From: an uncultured Clostridia bacterium
GTDB lineage: Bacteria; Bacillota; Clostridia; TANB77; CAG-465
Reading direction: 5' to 3'
NCBI GenBank assembly: GCA_934162655.1
Contig: CAKPJL010000006.1
Span: forward strand, 1 to 45,367
Length of the DNA: 45,367 nt
The translations under genes were made by a program, and so were the position numbers. Below the pieces are notes generated by a model, which saw only the letters and a program-made list of their open reading frames with translations, did not search any database and was not told the DNA's origin. Below are positions 24,809-33,484 of the stretch, piece by piece (the stretch's first letter is position 1; each line of letters opens with the position of its first letter).

Positions 24809-25423
24809 ATGGGGATAAAAAAAATAAATTACAGTTTTTTAATATTTATATTTTCTATTATTTTACTAAATTCATATATAATATTTAATATAAATAAATC
24901 AAATAATATAAAGGAAAATACTTTTAGATTTCATATAATTGCAAATAGCAATTCCTTGCAAGATCAAATTATAAAATTAAAAATTTCTTCTAAAATAGAA
25001 GATTTTATAAATAATTTAGATTTAAAAAATAAATCTAAATCACAAATATATCAAACTATTTTGGATAATTCTTCTAACATATTAAATATAGCAAATAATA
25101 CATTAAAAGATGAAAATGTAGACTACAAATCAGTTCTAAATATTGGTAAAATACATTACTTAGATAGCAAGGATAATCAGTTAATCCATATGGATAGCGG
25201 AACATATAATTCTTTTGAAGTTTTACTTGGAAAAGCTCAAGGGAAAAATTTTTGGGGACTTATAGATCCAAGCTTAGAAAATATAGAAAGACTAAAGAAT
25301 TTAGATACAATTCTTCCAGGAATAAATACACTATGTGACAGTATTAACTTACAGCCAAATAAAAATATAGAGCATAAGTCAATGTTAAAAGACTTATTTT
25401 CATATATAAAAACTACAACTTAA
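24809..25423 (+). CDS. spoIIR: SpoIIR, forespore signal for sigma-E activation
   Basis: SpoIIR is made in the forespore and secreted to trigger SpoIIGA to process pro-sigma-E in the mother cell. 204 aa. It has an N-terminal membrane/secretion helix (YSFLIFIFSIILLNSYIIF, about 8-26), the family hallmark RFHIIANSNSLQDQIIKLKI, and a later SGTYNSFEVLLGKAQGKNFW. In the usual family this last part continues W-C-V-L-F-P-P-L-C; here it is WGLIDPSLEN, without either cysteine. ATG 24809 has a weak site (GGTGA). I expect a sigma-F promoter; a GCTAACAAT at 24783-24791 resembles its -10, but the -35 is unclear. Confidence 0.83.
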   Translation: MGIKKINYSFLIFIFSIILLNSYIIFNINKSNNIKENTFRFHIIANSNSLQDQIIKLKISSKIEDFINNLDLKNKSKSQIYQTILDNSSNILNIANNTLKDENVDYKSVLNIGKIHYLDSKDNQLIHMDSGTYNSFEVLLGKAQGKNFWGLIDPSLENIERLKNLDTILPGINTLCDSINLQPNKNIEHKSMLKDLFSYIKTTT

Positions 25424-25445
25424 ACTTTTTTAAGTTGTAGTTTTT
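25408..25445 (+). terminator. Terminator of spoIIR
   Basis: 17-bp stem (AAAAACTACAACTTAAA / TTTAAGTTGTAGTTTTT) with a short loop. It overlaps the spoIIR stop codon and ends in a T run. Confidence 0.9.
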
Positions 25446-25459
25446 ATTACAAATGAAAA

Positions 25460-25485
25460 AATGTCTAATATTTCTATTAGACATT
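25460..25485 (-). terminator. Terminator of the DUF378 gene
   Basis: Perfect 11-bp stem AATGTCTAATA / TATTAGACATT with a 4-nt loop, followed on the minus strand by TTTTTT after ACA. Confidence 0.85.
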
Positions 25486-25493
25486 TAGTTCTT

Positions 25494-25715
25494 TTAAGCT
25501 ACTTCTTTTGCATGTTCTTCTTCATCAACTTTTCCGAAAAAGGAAAAAGCCCATATTCCAGCTACACCAACAATAGTGTAAATTATTCTACTTAGCATAC
25601 TAGTCATACCACCAAAAAGTGAAGCTACAAGATCAATACCAAATACTCCAATACAACCCCAGTTAATAGCACCAATTATAACTAAGGCAAGAGCTATTGC
25701 ATTTAATGCTTTCAT
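25494..25715 (-). CDS. DUF378 family small membrane protein
   Basis: 73 aa with two membrane helices (MKALNAIALALVIIGAINWG and SRIIYTIVGVAGIWAFSFFG). The N-I-x-x-x-L-x-x-I-G-A-I-N-W-G pattern, a GIDLVASLFGG turn and the second helix identify DUF378 (PF04070), whose function is unknown. A charged C-terminal tail (KVDEEEHAKEVA) follows. The ATG at 25713-25715 follows AGGAGG; the longer frame to 25757 would place that site inside the gene. It is 63 bp downstream of trmH, so it may be part of that operon. Confidence 0.85.
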   Translation of the reverse strand: MKALNAIALALVIIGAINWGCIGVFGIDLVASLFGGMTSMLSRIIYTIVGVAGIWAFSFFGKVDEEEHAKEVA

Positions 25716-25778
25716 AAAAATACCTCCTATAAAATAGTCTACATATATGATTTGCATTTTTATAAAAGTTATACATTT

Positions 25779-26594
25779 TTATATTTTATTTATATATTGA
25801 AGATATGAAATTATAGCAGATGCTGAAGATACGTTTAGAGATTCAACATCATCTCTCATTTCAATTTTTACTTTTTCATCACAAAGATTTAGTACATCAA
25901 GACTTACACCATTTGCTTCGTTTCCAAGTATAAAGGCACATTTTCTTGAAAAATCAAAATTTTTTAAATCATAACTATCACTAAGTGATGCTGCAATTAT
26001 ATTATAACCTTTTTCTTTTAAATAATTAATTATACTTAAATTTTTTTCATAAAAAATATTAATCTTTAAGATATTTCCCATAGTAGATCTTAGACATTTA
26101 GGACTATAAACATCTGCTGTATTATTTATACATATAATATTTTTAATGTCAAATGCAGCCGAGTTCCTTATTATAGTTCCTATATTTCCTAGATCTCTAA
26201 CAGAGTCTAATATAAAAATATTTTTATCTATATTACTAGATATTTCTTCATCTAAATTTTTAATACTTTTCCTTAGTACGCACAATATACCTTGTGGTGT
26301 AACTGTATCGCACATAAAATTAAAAATATTTTCTTTTATATCAAACATTTTAATATTATTTTCTTCACATTTTTTTACTAGTTTTTCAAAACTAATTTTA
26401 CCATGATTTATCTTACCTAATATTTCACTAGAATAAGCGATAAACATTACATTTATCGCTTCCTTACTTTCTAGTATTTCATAAGTAACTTTGAGTCCTT
26501 CTAGATAATAGGCATTGTTTCTTTCTCTGTTTTTCTTTTCATTTAAGCCTTTAACAAACTTTACCTTTTCATTTTCCTTACTAGTTATTATCAT
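25779..26594 (-). CDS. TrmH/SpoU-family RNA 2'-O-methyltransferase
   Basis: 271 aa. A SAM-dependent SPOUT methyltransferase likely to modify a ribose in 23S rRNA or tRNA. The N-terminal substrate-binding domain (about 1-110) is followed by the trefoil-knot domain with its three motifs: DLGNIGTIIRNSAAF, AFILGNEANGVS and IEMRDDVESLNVSSASAIIS. The exact RNA target cannot be told. It is in line with ligA, mfd and the PrsA-like gene, 22 bp after the last, with Shine-Dalgarno GGAG. Confidence 0.9.
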   Translation of the reverse strand: MIITSKENEKVKFVKGLNEKKNRERNNAYYLEGLKVTYEILESKEAINVMFIAYSSEILGKINHGKISFEKLVKKCEENNIKMFDIKENIFNFMCDTVTPQGILCVLRKSIKNLDEEISSNIDKNIFILDSVRDLGNIGTIIRNSAAFDIKNIICINNTADVYSPKCLRSTMGNILKINIFYEKNLSIINYLKEKGYNIIAASLSDSYDLKNFDFSRKCAFILGNEANGVSLDVLNLCDEKVKIEMRDDVESLNVSSASAIISYLQYINKI

Positions 26595-26616
26595 TTACTT
26601 ACTCCTATATTTACAC

Positions 26617-27873
26617 TTACTCTACTGATGTTTCAACATTATCTGTAACATTATCTTGAGTACCTTGATCTGTTATATCAGAACTTTCGGATTTTACACC
26701 AGTTATAGTTTCAATTAATTTATTTAGTACATCTGTATTTATATCTATTTTTTCTGTTGCACTATATTTGTTTACAATTTCATTTGCATAGTATTTTCTC
26801 TCAGAAGAAGAGTTTGCTCTACCATTTTCAACTTTTGAGTCTAATTTTATAATATGATATCCTGCTGTTGTTTCAACAATACCATTATATATTTGTCCGT
26901 CAGATAAACTTAAGGCTGCTTTTTTATATTCCTCTAATACTGAATCACCATCATAAAAAGTAAATTTACCACCCTCTGCTGCTGTACCTGTATCTTCTGA
27001 ATTTTCCTTTGCAAGAGTAGCAAAATCTTCACCAGAATTTACTCTTGCAAGTAAGGCTTGTGCTTTAGAAAGTGCACTTGCTTTTTCTGTATCACTCATT
27101 GCAGTAGAATTTCCAGATTCATCTGTTTTTGTAGTTTTAATTAACATATGACTTGTATTATATTCATACATGTCAGCATCATCACCATATGTTGATTTTA
27201 AATAATTTATCATTTCTTCTGTTGTAGCATTTTCTGCTAGTTTTTCAATATATGCAGAAATAATATAGTCTTCTTCATATAGCTTTCTTAGAATTGCTAT
27301 ATTAATTCCTGATTCTTTCCATTTTGTAACTTGATCTGAGTCTGAAAATACTTCTTCTATTTCTGCTGCATCTTCACTTCTTAGAGTAACTCCTAACTCT
27401 TTTGCTTTTGCTAGAATTACTTTATCTGTTCCTGCCTTGTTTGCAATTACTTCTGGGATCTGAGAAGTTGTATATCCATAATATTGAAGCATTGGAGCAA
27501 ACATCTTATAATATACTGTGTATTCAGATTTATTTACTATTCCATACTCTGTCTTTACTACTGCTTCATAATTTGATTTGTAAAATACGAATCCAAACAC
27601 CAAAAGTGCTATTAGTACACATGCACCAACTATAATAAATATTACTACTTTATCTGTGCTGACACTACTTACTTTTACTTTTTTTACTTCTTCTTTTTTT
27701 GGTTCCTCTTTTTTTACAACCACTTCTTGCTTTTTTTCTTCTTGTTTTTCTACTACTGGTTTTTTTGTCTCTTTCTTTTCTACAACCTTTTTAGCACTAG
27801 TAGTCTTTTTTGCTGTGGTAGTCTTTTTTGTAGTACTTGTTTTTTTTGCATTTTTCTTCTCTTCGTTTTCCAT
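26617..27873 (-). CDS. PrsA/SurA-like parvulin peptidyl-prolyl isomerase, membrane-anchored
   Basis: 418 aa. Residues 1-75 are a cytoplasmic Lys/Glu/Thr-rich low-complexity segment with many short KKTT and KKEE runs. Then comes one membrane helix (76-98, VVIFIIVGACVLIALLVFGF). An outer SurA-N-like helical region follows, then a parvulin rotamase domain (about 235-345: NTSHMLIKTTK, SGEDFATLAKENSEDTGTAA, GGKFTFYDGD, TTAGYHIIKLD) and a Ser/Thr-rich tail. It should help fold exported proteins. There is no lipobox, unlike classical PrsA, so it is anchored by the helix. It starts 14 bp after mfd. Confidence 0.88.
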   Translation of the reverse strand: MENEEKKNAKKTSTTKKTTTAKKTTSAKKVVEKKETKKPVVEKQEEKKQEVVVKKEEPKKEEVKKVKVSSVSTDKVVIFIIVGACVLIALLVFGFVFYKSNYEAVVKTEYGIVNKSEYTVYYKMFAPMLQYYGYTTSQIPEVIANKAGTDKVILAKAKELGVTLRSEDAAEIEEVFSDSDQVTKWKESGINIAILRKLYEEDYIISAYIEKLAENATTEEMINYLKSTYGDDADMYEYNTSHMLIKTTKTDESGNSTAMSDTEKASALSKAQALLARVNSGEDFATLAKENSEDTGTAAEGGKFTFYDGDSVLEEYKKAALSLSDGQIYNGIVETTAGYHIIKLDSKVENGRANSSSERKYYANEIVNKYSATEKIDINTDVLNKLIETITGVKSESSDITDQGTQDNVTDNVETSVE

Positions 27874-27887
27874 ATTCTACTCTCCTT

Positions 27888-30800
27888 TTACTCACTTTTA
27901 CTTAAAATATTGTTTATTTCAAGCATTTTATTTTGCACATAGACAAGTATATCATTACCGATTTTATTTGTCAACGAATATTTTAAATTACTTGGCTCAA
28001 AAATTAAAATTTCACCTTTTTTACATATTTTAGTTATTCCTATTTTTCTTGCTAAATTTCTTATTTCAACAATTTTTATTAAATTTTCTACTTCTTTTGG
28101 TAAAGTACCATATCTATCTATTAATTCATCAACTACATCTAATGCATCATTACTTGTTTTTATATCAGATATCTTTTGATACATAGCAATTTTTTGAATG
28201 CTATCAGAAATATATCTATCACTAATATATGCAGATACACCTAAATCTATTTTTACTTCTTTTGACACTTCAATTTGATTATCATTAATATCATTTCCAT
28301 TTACTTCTTCTTTTAATGCCTTATCTAAAAGACTTAAATACATATTATATCCTACACTTATCATGTGTCCATGTTGCATATCTCCAAGTAAGCTTCCAGC
28401 TCCCCTAAGTTCTAAATCCCTTAGGGCAATTTTATATCCACTTCCAAATTCTGTAAAATCCTTTATTGCTTTTAATCTTTTTTCTGATATTTCTGATATT
28501 TGTTTATTGTTTTCATAAGTTATATATGCATATGAAAGTCTACTAGAACGTCCAACTCTTCCTCTTATTTGATAAAGTTGTGCAAGTCCTAGTTTATCTG
28601 AATCTTCTACAATGATCAAATTAGCATTTGGTATATCAATCCCAGATTCAAGTATTGTTGTGCATACCAATATATCAAGTTCATGATTTATAAATTTAAT
28701 CATAATGTCTTCAACTTGGGTTGGATCCATCTGCCCGTGGGCATAAGCCACCCTTGCCTCTTCTCCTGCAATCCTTCTTACTTTTTTTGTTATATCCTCT
28801 ATACCCTCTACTTTATTTTTTAAATAAAATACCTGACCATCGCGTAATAATTCTCTTTTTATAGCCTCTGATATGATAGTTTCATCATATTCCATAACAT
28901 ATGTATGTACTGGAAGTCTATCTATTGGAGGAGTGAGTAAATTACTCATCTTTCTTATTCCAATAAGTGACATATTAAGTGTTCTTGGAATTGGAGTAGC
29001 TGTCATTGAAAGTACATCTATACTTTCTTTCATTTTTTTAATTTCCTCTTTTGCTTTTACACCAAATCTATGCTCCTCATCAATTACCAAAAATCCTAAA
29101 TCCTTATATACCACATCTTTTGATAAGAGTCGATGTGTTCCTACTATAATATCAATTTTACCTGATTTTAAGTCACTTAATATTTTTTCTTGTTCTTTTT
29201 TCTTCTTAAATCTACAAAGCATTTCTACTTTTATGCCAAAACTCTCCATTCTAGATTTAAAGGTGTTATATTGTTGCAAACATAATACTGTTGTTGGGAC
29301 CAAATATGCAACTTGTTTTCCAGACATTACTGCCTTAAAACTTGCCCTTAGGGCCACTTCTGTTTTACCATAACCAACATCACCACATAAAAGTCTATCC
29401 ATTATTTCAGGAGATTCCATATCTTCTTTTATATCTTTGATTGCTTCTTTTTGATCATCTGTAAGTTCATATTCAAAAGAATCTTCAAATTCTTTTTGCC
29501 AGATACTGTCTTTGGCAAAGCAAAAACCATTTTTTCTCTGTCTTTTTGCATATAGTTTTATTAAATCCTTTGCTACTTCTCTGGTATATGCCTTAACTCT
29601 ACTTTTTGTGTTCTCCCAAGTCTTTGAAGAAAGGCTATTTAGCTTTACTTTAGAATTTTCGTAATTTTCGTATTTTTTAACAAGATCTAGTTGTGTTACT
29701 GGCACATACAAAATGCCTGATTTATCATATTCTATTTTTATATAATCCCTTATAACAGATTCAACATTAATACTCTCAATTCCTAAATATCTGCCTATAC
29801 CATGATTTTCGTGTACTACATAATCTCCTATTTGTAAATCTTCATAAGATGATATAAGCGATGTATTAGAACTACTTTTATTTTTACTCTTCTTTATCTT
29901 CTTTGTAACACCACTAGCCGGCTCTGCGATAATTAAAAATTCTAATTTTTCACTTACAAATCCTCCAGATAATATTTGCTTTGTAACATATATATTACTA
30001 AATGGCTTGCTTATATTTGAAATACTAGAAATAGAACTATAAGATATACCTCTATCATCTAAAAATCCTTCTACTTGTTTTTTTCTGTTATCACTTATAA
30101 GCGAAATAATAATAATTTTATCTTTTCTATTTAATAAATCTTGCTCTAAAGTTTCAAACGACTCTTTATAAAACATAGACTCTCTTGTACATAAGTCTAT
30201 TTTTGGCAATCCATTTATAGAGATTTCATCTAATTTTTGCAAGAAATATATACCATTTTCTATTTCTTTGTTTATTAAATTTCTTATAACACTATCAAAA
30301 GAATTGTATTTATTTATAAACTCTTCGTATATATATTCAGATGTTTTTAAATGATCTATTATCTCATTATTTTCATACATCAAAGTAGAAGATTTTTCTA
30401 GTAACCTATCATACTCATCTATAAAAATATCAAATTTATTTTGTATAAAGAAGTCTAGTAATGTATAATTGTAATCTTGTATTAAATTAAAATATTTATT
30501 TATTATATTTTGATAATCATCATTTTCAAATTTATATATATCATTTAATATATTTTGCTTTAATTTTTCACTACATTTCTTAGTATTTATAAACTCTCTT
30601 AGTTTATCTATTATGCTATTTATCTTTTCTTTTTCTATTTTATTTTCTTCTGCTTGATATACCATAATATCTTTTAATACATCAATACTTCTTTGAGTAA
30701 TACTATCAAAAGTCCTAATACCTGCTATACTATCAAAATCAAATTCTATCCTACAAGGGCTATCCATATTTATAGGAAATATATCAACTATTTCCCCTCT

Positions 30801-31319
30801 TACACTAAATGTCCCCTTTCCTTCTACTTTATCATACCTTTTATATCCAAGTTCTATAAATTTATTTATCAAGAAGTCTATGCTATAACTTGATGTATTA
30901 CTTATTTTAATATTAGAGTTTACAACTACATTTTCTTTTAATATATTTGTTATAGCATTTTCCATTGTAGTAACTATTATTAATTTTTTTCTATCTAACA
31001 CTTTTTTTAGTACATTAATTCTTTCATTTTCTATTTCATGAGACTCTGATGACATATCATAATAATTTAGTTCATAACTTGGTAAAAAACATATATTTTC
31101 TTCATCATAAAAAAAACTCAAATCATATATTAACTTCTTGGCACTTTGCACGGTTTTAGTAATTATAACACAAGATTTATCATTTTTTGTAGCACAAATA
31201 GCTAAGGCAATGTATGCCTTAGCACTATCTGTTAGTCCAGTTATAAGTAATTTTCTTTCATTTTCTATTTTTTTTGAATACTCTATATTACCATTTATAC
31301 TCTCTAATAATAAGTTCAT
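27888..31319 (-). CDS. mfd: Mfd, transcription-repair coupling factor
   Basis: 1143 aa, full length. Mfd removes RNA polymerase stalled at lesions and recruits UvrA. In order: a UvrB-like N-terminal region, the RNA polymerase-interaction domain (LQIGDYVVHENHGIGRYLGI and the segment after it), the RecG-like motor with Walker A LCGDVGYGKTEVALRASF, DEEH box VIDEEHRFGV, SATPIPRTLNMSL, GRVGRSSRLSYAY, and the C-terminal TRCF domain. Shine-Dalgarno AGAGG. It lies 24 bp after ligA and 14 bp before the PrsA-like gene, a common Firmicute order for mfd and prsA. Confidence 0.98.
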   Translation of the reverse strand: MNLLLESINGNIEYSKKIENERKLLITGLTDSAKAYIALAICATKNDKSCVIITKTVQSAKKLIYDLSFFYDEENICFLPSYELNYYDMSSESHEIENERINVLKKVLDRKKLIIVTTMENAITNILKENVVVNSNIKISNTSSYSIDFLINKFIELGYKRYDKVEGKGTFSVRGEIVDIFPINMDSPCRIEFDFDSIAGIRTFDSITQRSIDVLKDIMVYQAEENKIEKEKINSIIDKLREFINTKKCSEKLKQNILNDIYKFENDDYQNIINKYFNLIQDYNYTLLDFFIQNKFDIFIDEYDRLLEKSSTLMYENNEIIDHLKTSEYIYEEFINKYNSFDSVIRNLINKEIENGIYFLQKLDEISINGLPKIDLCTRESMFYKESFETLEQDLLNRKDKIIIISLISDNRKKQVEGFLDDRGISYSSISSISNISKPFSNIYVTKQILSGGFVSEKLEFLIIAEPASGVTKKIKKSKNKSSSNTSLISSYEDLQIGDYVVHENHGIGRYLGIESINVESVIRDYIKIEYDKSGILYVPVTQLDLVKKYENYENSKVKLNSLSSKTWENTKSRVKAYTREVAKDLIKLYAKRQRKNGFCFAKDSIWQKEFEDSFEYELTDDQKEAIKDIKEDMESPEIMDRLLCGDVGYGKTEVALRASFKAVMSGKQVAYLVPTTVLCLQQYNTFKSRMESFGIKVEMLCRFKKKKEQEKILSDLKSGKIDIIVGTHRLLSKDVVYKDLGFLVIDEEHRFGVKAKEEIKKMKESIDVLSMTATPIPRTLNMSLIGIRKMSNLLTPPIDRLPVHTYVMEYDETIISEAIKRELLRDGQVFYLKNKVEGIEDITKKVRRIAGEEARVAYAHGQMDPTQVEDIMIKFINHELDILVCTTILESGIDIPNANLIIVEDSDKLGLAQLYQIRGRVGRSSRLSYAYITYENNKQISEISEKRLKAIKDFTEFGSGYKIALRDLELRGAGSLLGDMQHGHMISVGYNMYLSLLDKALKEEVNGNDINDNQIEVSKEVKIDLGVSAYISDRYISDSIQKIAMYQKISDIKTSNDALDVVDELIDRYGTLPKEVENLIKIVEIRNLARKIGITKICKKGEILIFEPSNLKYSLTNKIGNDILVYVQNKMLEINNILSKSE

Positions 31320-31343
31320 TTTTTCCTCTTTATATATAATAAT

Positions 31344-33362
31344 TTATTCTAACATTTTATAAAACTCATCAAGTGTGATAACTTTTATTTTAAGCTCATT
31401 TGCTTTTGTAAGTTTTGATCCACTATTTTGTCCTGAAATTAAAAAACTAGTATTTTTTGAAACTGAAGATGTGGCTTTTCCTCCATGTTTTTCTATAATA
31501 GATGTTAATTCTTCTCTTGATATATTATCAAATGTACCAGTTATACATATTTTTTTATCATTTAGTTTATCTGATAAAACATCTTTTATTTCTCCATTCA
31601 AATTTACAGATGCATTTTTTAACTTTTCTATTATAGATAGTGTCTTTTCTTTTTTAAAGAAGTTTACAACCGATACGGCCATAATCTCTCCAAATTCCTC
31701 TAATTTTAATAGTTCATCGACACTTGCGTTTTTTATTTCATCTATATTTTTAAAATTTCTACCTAGAATTTTTGCAGCTCTTTTTCCAATATGATTTATA
31801 CCAAGTCCAAATATTAAATTTCCTAGTGGATTGCTTTTAGATTCTTCTATTGCTTTTAGCAAATTATTTATAGACTTTTCTTTAAATCCTTCTAAGCTTG
31901 CGATATCTTCATACTTCAAATAATATAAATCTGCCACATCAAATATTAGCTTTTTTTCTATTAAACTATCAACTACTGCTTCACCAAGTCCTACAATGTT
32001 CATTGCATCACGTGATGCAAAGTGTACTATTGCTCTATATATTTGTGCTGGACATTCATTATTTATGCATTTTAATGCTACCCTATCTTCCTGTCTTTCA
32101 AGCTTTTCCCCACATACTGGACATACTTTTGGTTCTTCATATATTTTTTCACTACCATTTCTTTTTGTAGTTACAACTTTTACCACTTCAGGTATCACAT
32201 CCCCGGCTTTTTGTATTATACAGCTATCTCCTATGCGTATATCCATTTCCTTTATATATGAAAAATTATGAAGTGTTGCCTTAGATATTATAGATCCTGC
32301 AAGCCTTACTGGTTCTAAAATTGCAAGAGGAGTAACCTGACCTGTTCTTCCAACCTGAACTAATATATCCTTAATTTTTGTTTCTCTCTGTTCTGGTGGA
32401 TATTTGTATGCTACCGCCCATTTTGGAACTTTTATAGTCTTTCCAAGTTCTTTTCTTAGTTCTAAGTCGTTTACTTTTACAACAGCCCCATCTATATCAT
32501 ATTCTAGTGATTCTCTTATACTACCTATTTCTTTTATAGAATCAATAATTTCTTCTAATGTATTGCATACTTTACTATATTCTAATGTTTTTATTCCTAG
32601 ACTTTTTATATAAGAAAGGCTCTCAGAATGTGTTTTAAAACTCATTCCCTTTTGAACATTAAATACAAATATACTAAGATTACGGCTCTTAACTAAATTG
32701 CTATCAAGTTGTCTTAAGGTACCTGCTGCTGCATTTCTTGGATTTGAAAGTAATTTTTTAGACGATCTTTCTAATTCTTCATTTATTTTTATAAACTCTT
32801 TTCTAGGTAAGTATACCTCACCTCTTACTTCTATTGTATCATTACTTTTAAGTATAGACGGTATACCATCTACTACCATAAGATTTTGTGTCACATCTTC
32901 TCCAATGTTTCCATCTCCTCTAGTGGATCCTCTAATTAATTTACCATTTTCATATTCTAGTGATACGGAAAGTCCGTCAATTTTGGTTTCTACTACAAAC
33001 TCTATATTACTTCCATATTCTTCTTTTATTTTTGTAACAAAGTCTCCTACTTCTTTATATGAAAAAACATCTTGCAAGCTTTGCATTTGTACTTCATGAA
33101 AAACTTTGCTAAATATTTCCTTATTTTTACCACCTATTTTCATGGTTGGTGAATCCTTTTTATACTCTGGATATTTTTTTTCAAGTTCTCTTAATCTCAA
33201 TGATAATTTATCATATTCATAATCTGATATTTCTGATGTATCTTCTTCATAATACTTTTTATTATAATACTTTATTTTTTCTGTAAGCTCTTTTAATTCT
33301 TTTATTTCGCTTTTATTATTTTCATCTTCTTTTTCAAAAAAGCTAATTTGATTATTTAACAT
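31344..33362 (-). CDS. ligA: LigA, NAD-dependent DNA ligase
   Basis: 672 aa. It seals nicks in replication and repair using NAD. The Ia domain is followed by the adenylation domain (VVETKIDGLSVSLEY contains the KxDG active-site lysine), the OB fold, the four-Cys zinc finger (KVCPVCGEKLERQEDRVALK, then CINNECPAQ), helix-hairpin-helix repeats (IVGLGEAVVDSLIEKK), and a C-terminal BRCT domain (KICITGTFDNISREELTSII). The first 25 or so residues are a charged extension before the usual start. ATG 33360-33362 follows GAGGTG; the TTG-initiated frame to 33374 overlaps this site. Confidence 0.98.
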   Translation of the reverse strand: MLNNQISFFEKEDENNKSEIKELKELTEKIKYYNKKYYEEDTSEISDYEYDKLSLRLRELEKKYPEYKKDSPTMKIGGKNKEIFSKVFHEVQMQSLQDVFSYKEVGDFVTKIKEEYGSNIEFVVETKIDGLSVSLEYENGKLIRGSTRGDGNIGEDVTQNLMVVDGIPSILKSNDTIEVRGEVYLPRKEFIKINEELERSSKKLLSNPRNAAAGTLRQLDSNLVKSRNLSIFVFNVQKGMSFKTHSESLSYIKSLGIKTLEYSKVCNTLEEIIDSIKEIGSIRESLEYDIDGAVVKVNDLELRKELGKTIKVPKWAVAYKYPPEQRETKIKDILVQVGRTGQVTPLAILEPVRLAGSIISKATLHNFSYIKEMDIRIGDSCIIQKAGDVIPEVVKVVTTKRNGSEKIYEEPKVCPVCGEKLERQEDRVALKCINNECPAQIYRAIVHFASRDAMNIVGLGEAVVDSLIEKKLIFDVADLYYLKYEDIASLEGFKEKSINNLLKAIEESKSNPLGNLIFGLGINHIGKRAAKILGRNFKNIDEIKNASVDELLKLEEFGEIMAVSVVNFFKKEKTLSIIEKLKNASVNLNGEIKDVLSDKLNDKKICITGTFDNISREELTSIIEKHGGKATSSVSKNTSFLISGQNSGSKLTKANELKIKVITLDEFYKMLE

Positions 33363-33385
33363 ATAACACCTCAAAATATAAATTA

Positions 33386-33414
33386 ATTTTACTATAATTT
33401 GTTTATTTTTTCAA
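33386..33414 (-). promoter_or_regulatory. Promoter of ligA and probably of the ligA-mfd-prsA-trmH operon
   Basis: -35 TTGAAA (33409-33414), 17-bp spacer, -10 TAAAAT (33386-33391). The rpn terminator lies just upstream, so the four downstream genes, with gaps of 14-24 bp, probably depend on it. Confidence 0.6.
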
Positions 33415-33432
33415 GAATAAAAAACAATAAAA

Positions 33433-33464
33433 AGTATGAAACTAACTTTTACTAGTTTCATACT
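33433..33464 (-). terminator. Terminator of the Rpn-family gene
   Basis: Perfect 12-bp stem AGTATGAAACTA / TAGTTTCATACT with an 8-nt loop, then a T-rich tail on the minus strand. Confidence 0.85.
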
Positions 33465-33484
33465 AAAAATCATTATATAGCTAA

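Noticed and set aside
28873..29373. 166-codon plus-strand open frame inside mfd
   Set aside because: It lies fully antisense to conserved Mfd motor motifs, with no ribosome site or recognisable product. It is a shadow of AT-rich coding sequence, as are similar antisense frames in ligA, spoIIE and the polysaccharide genes.
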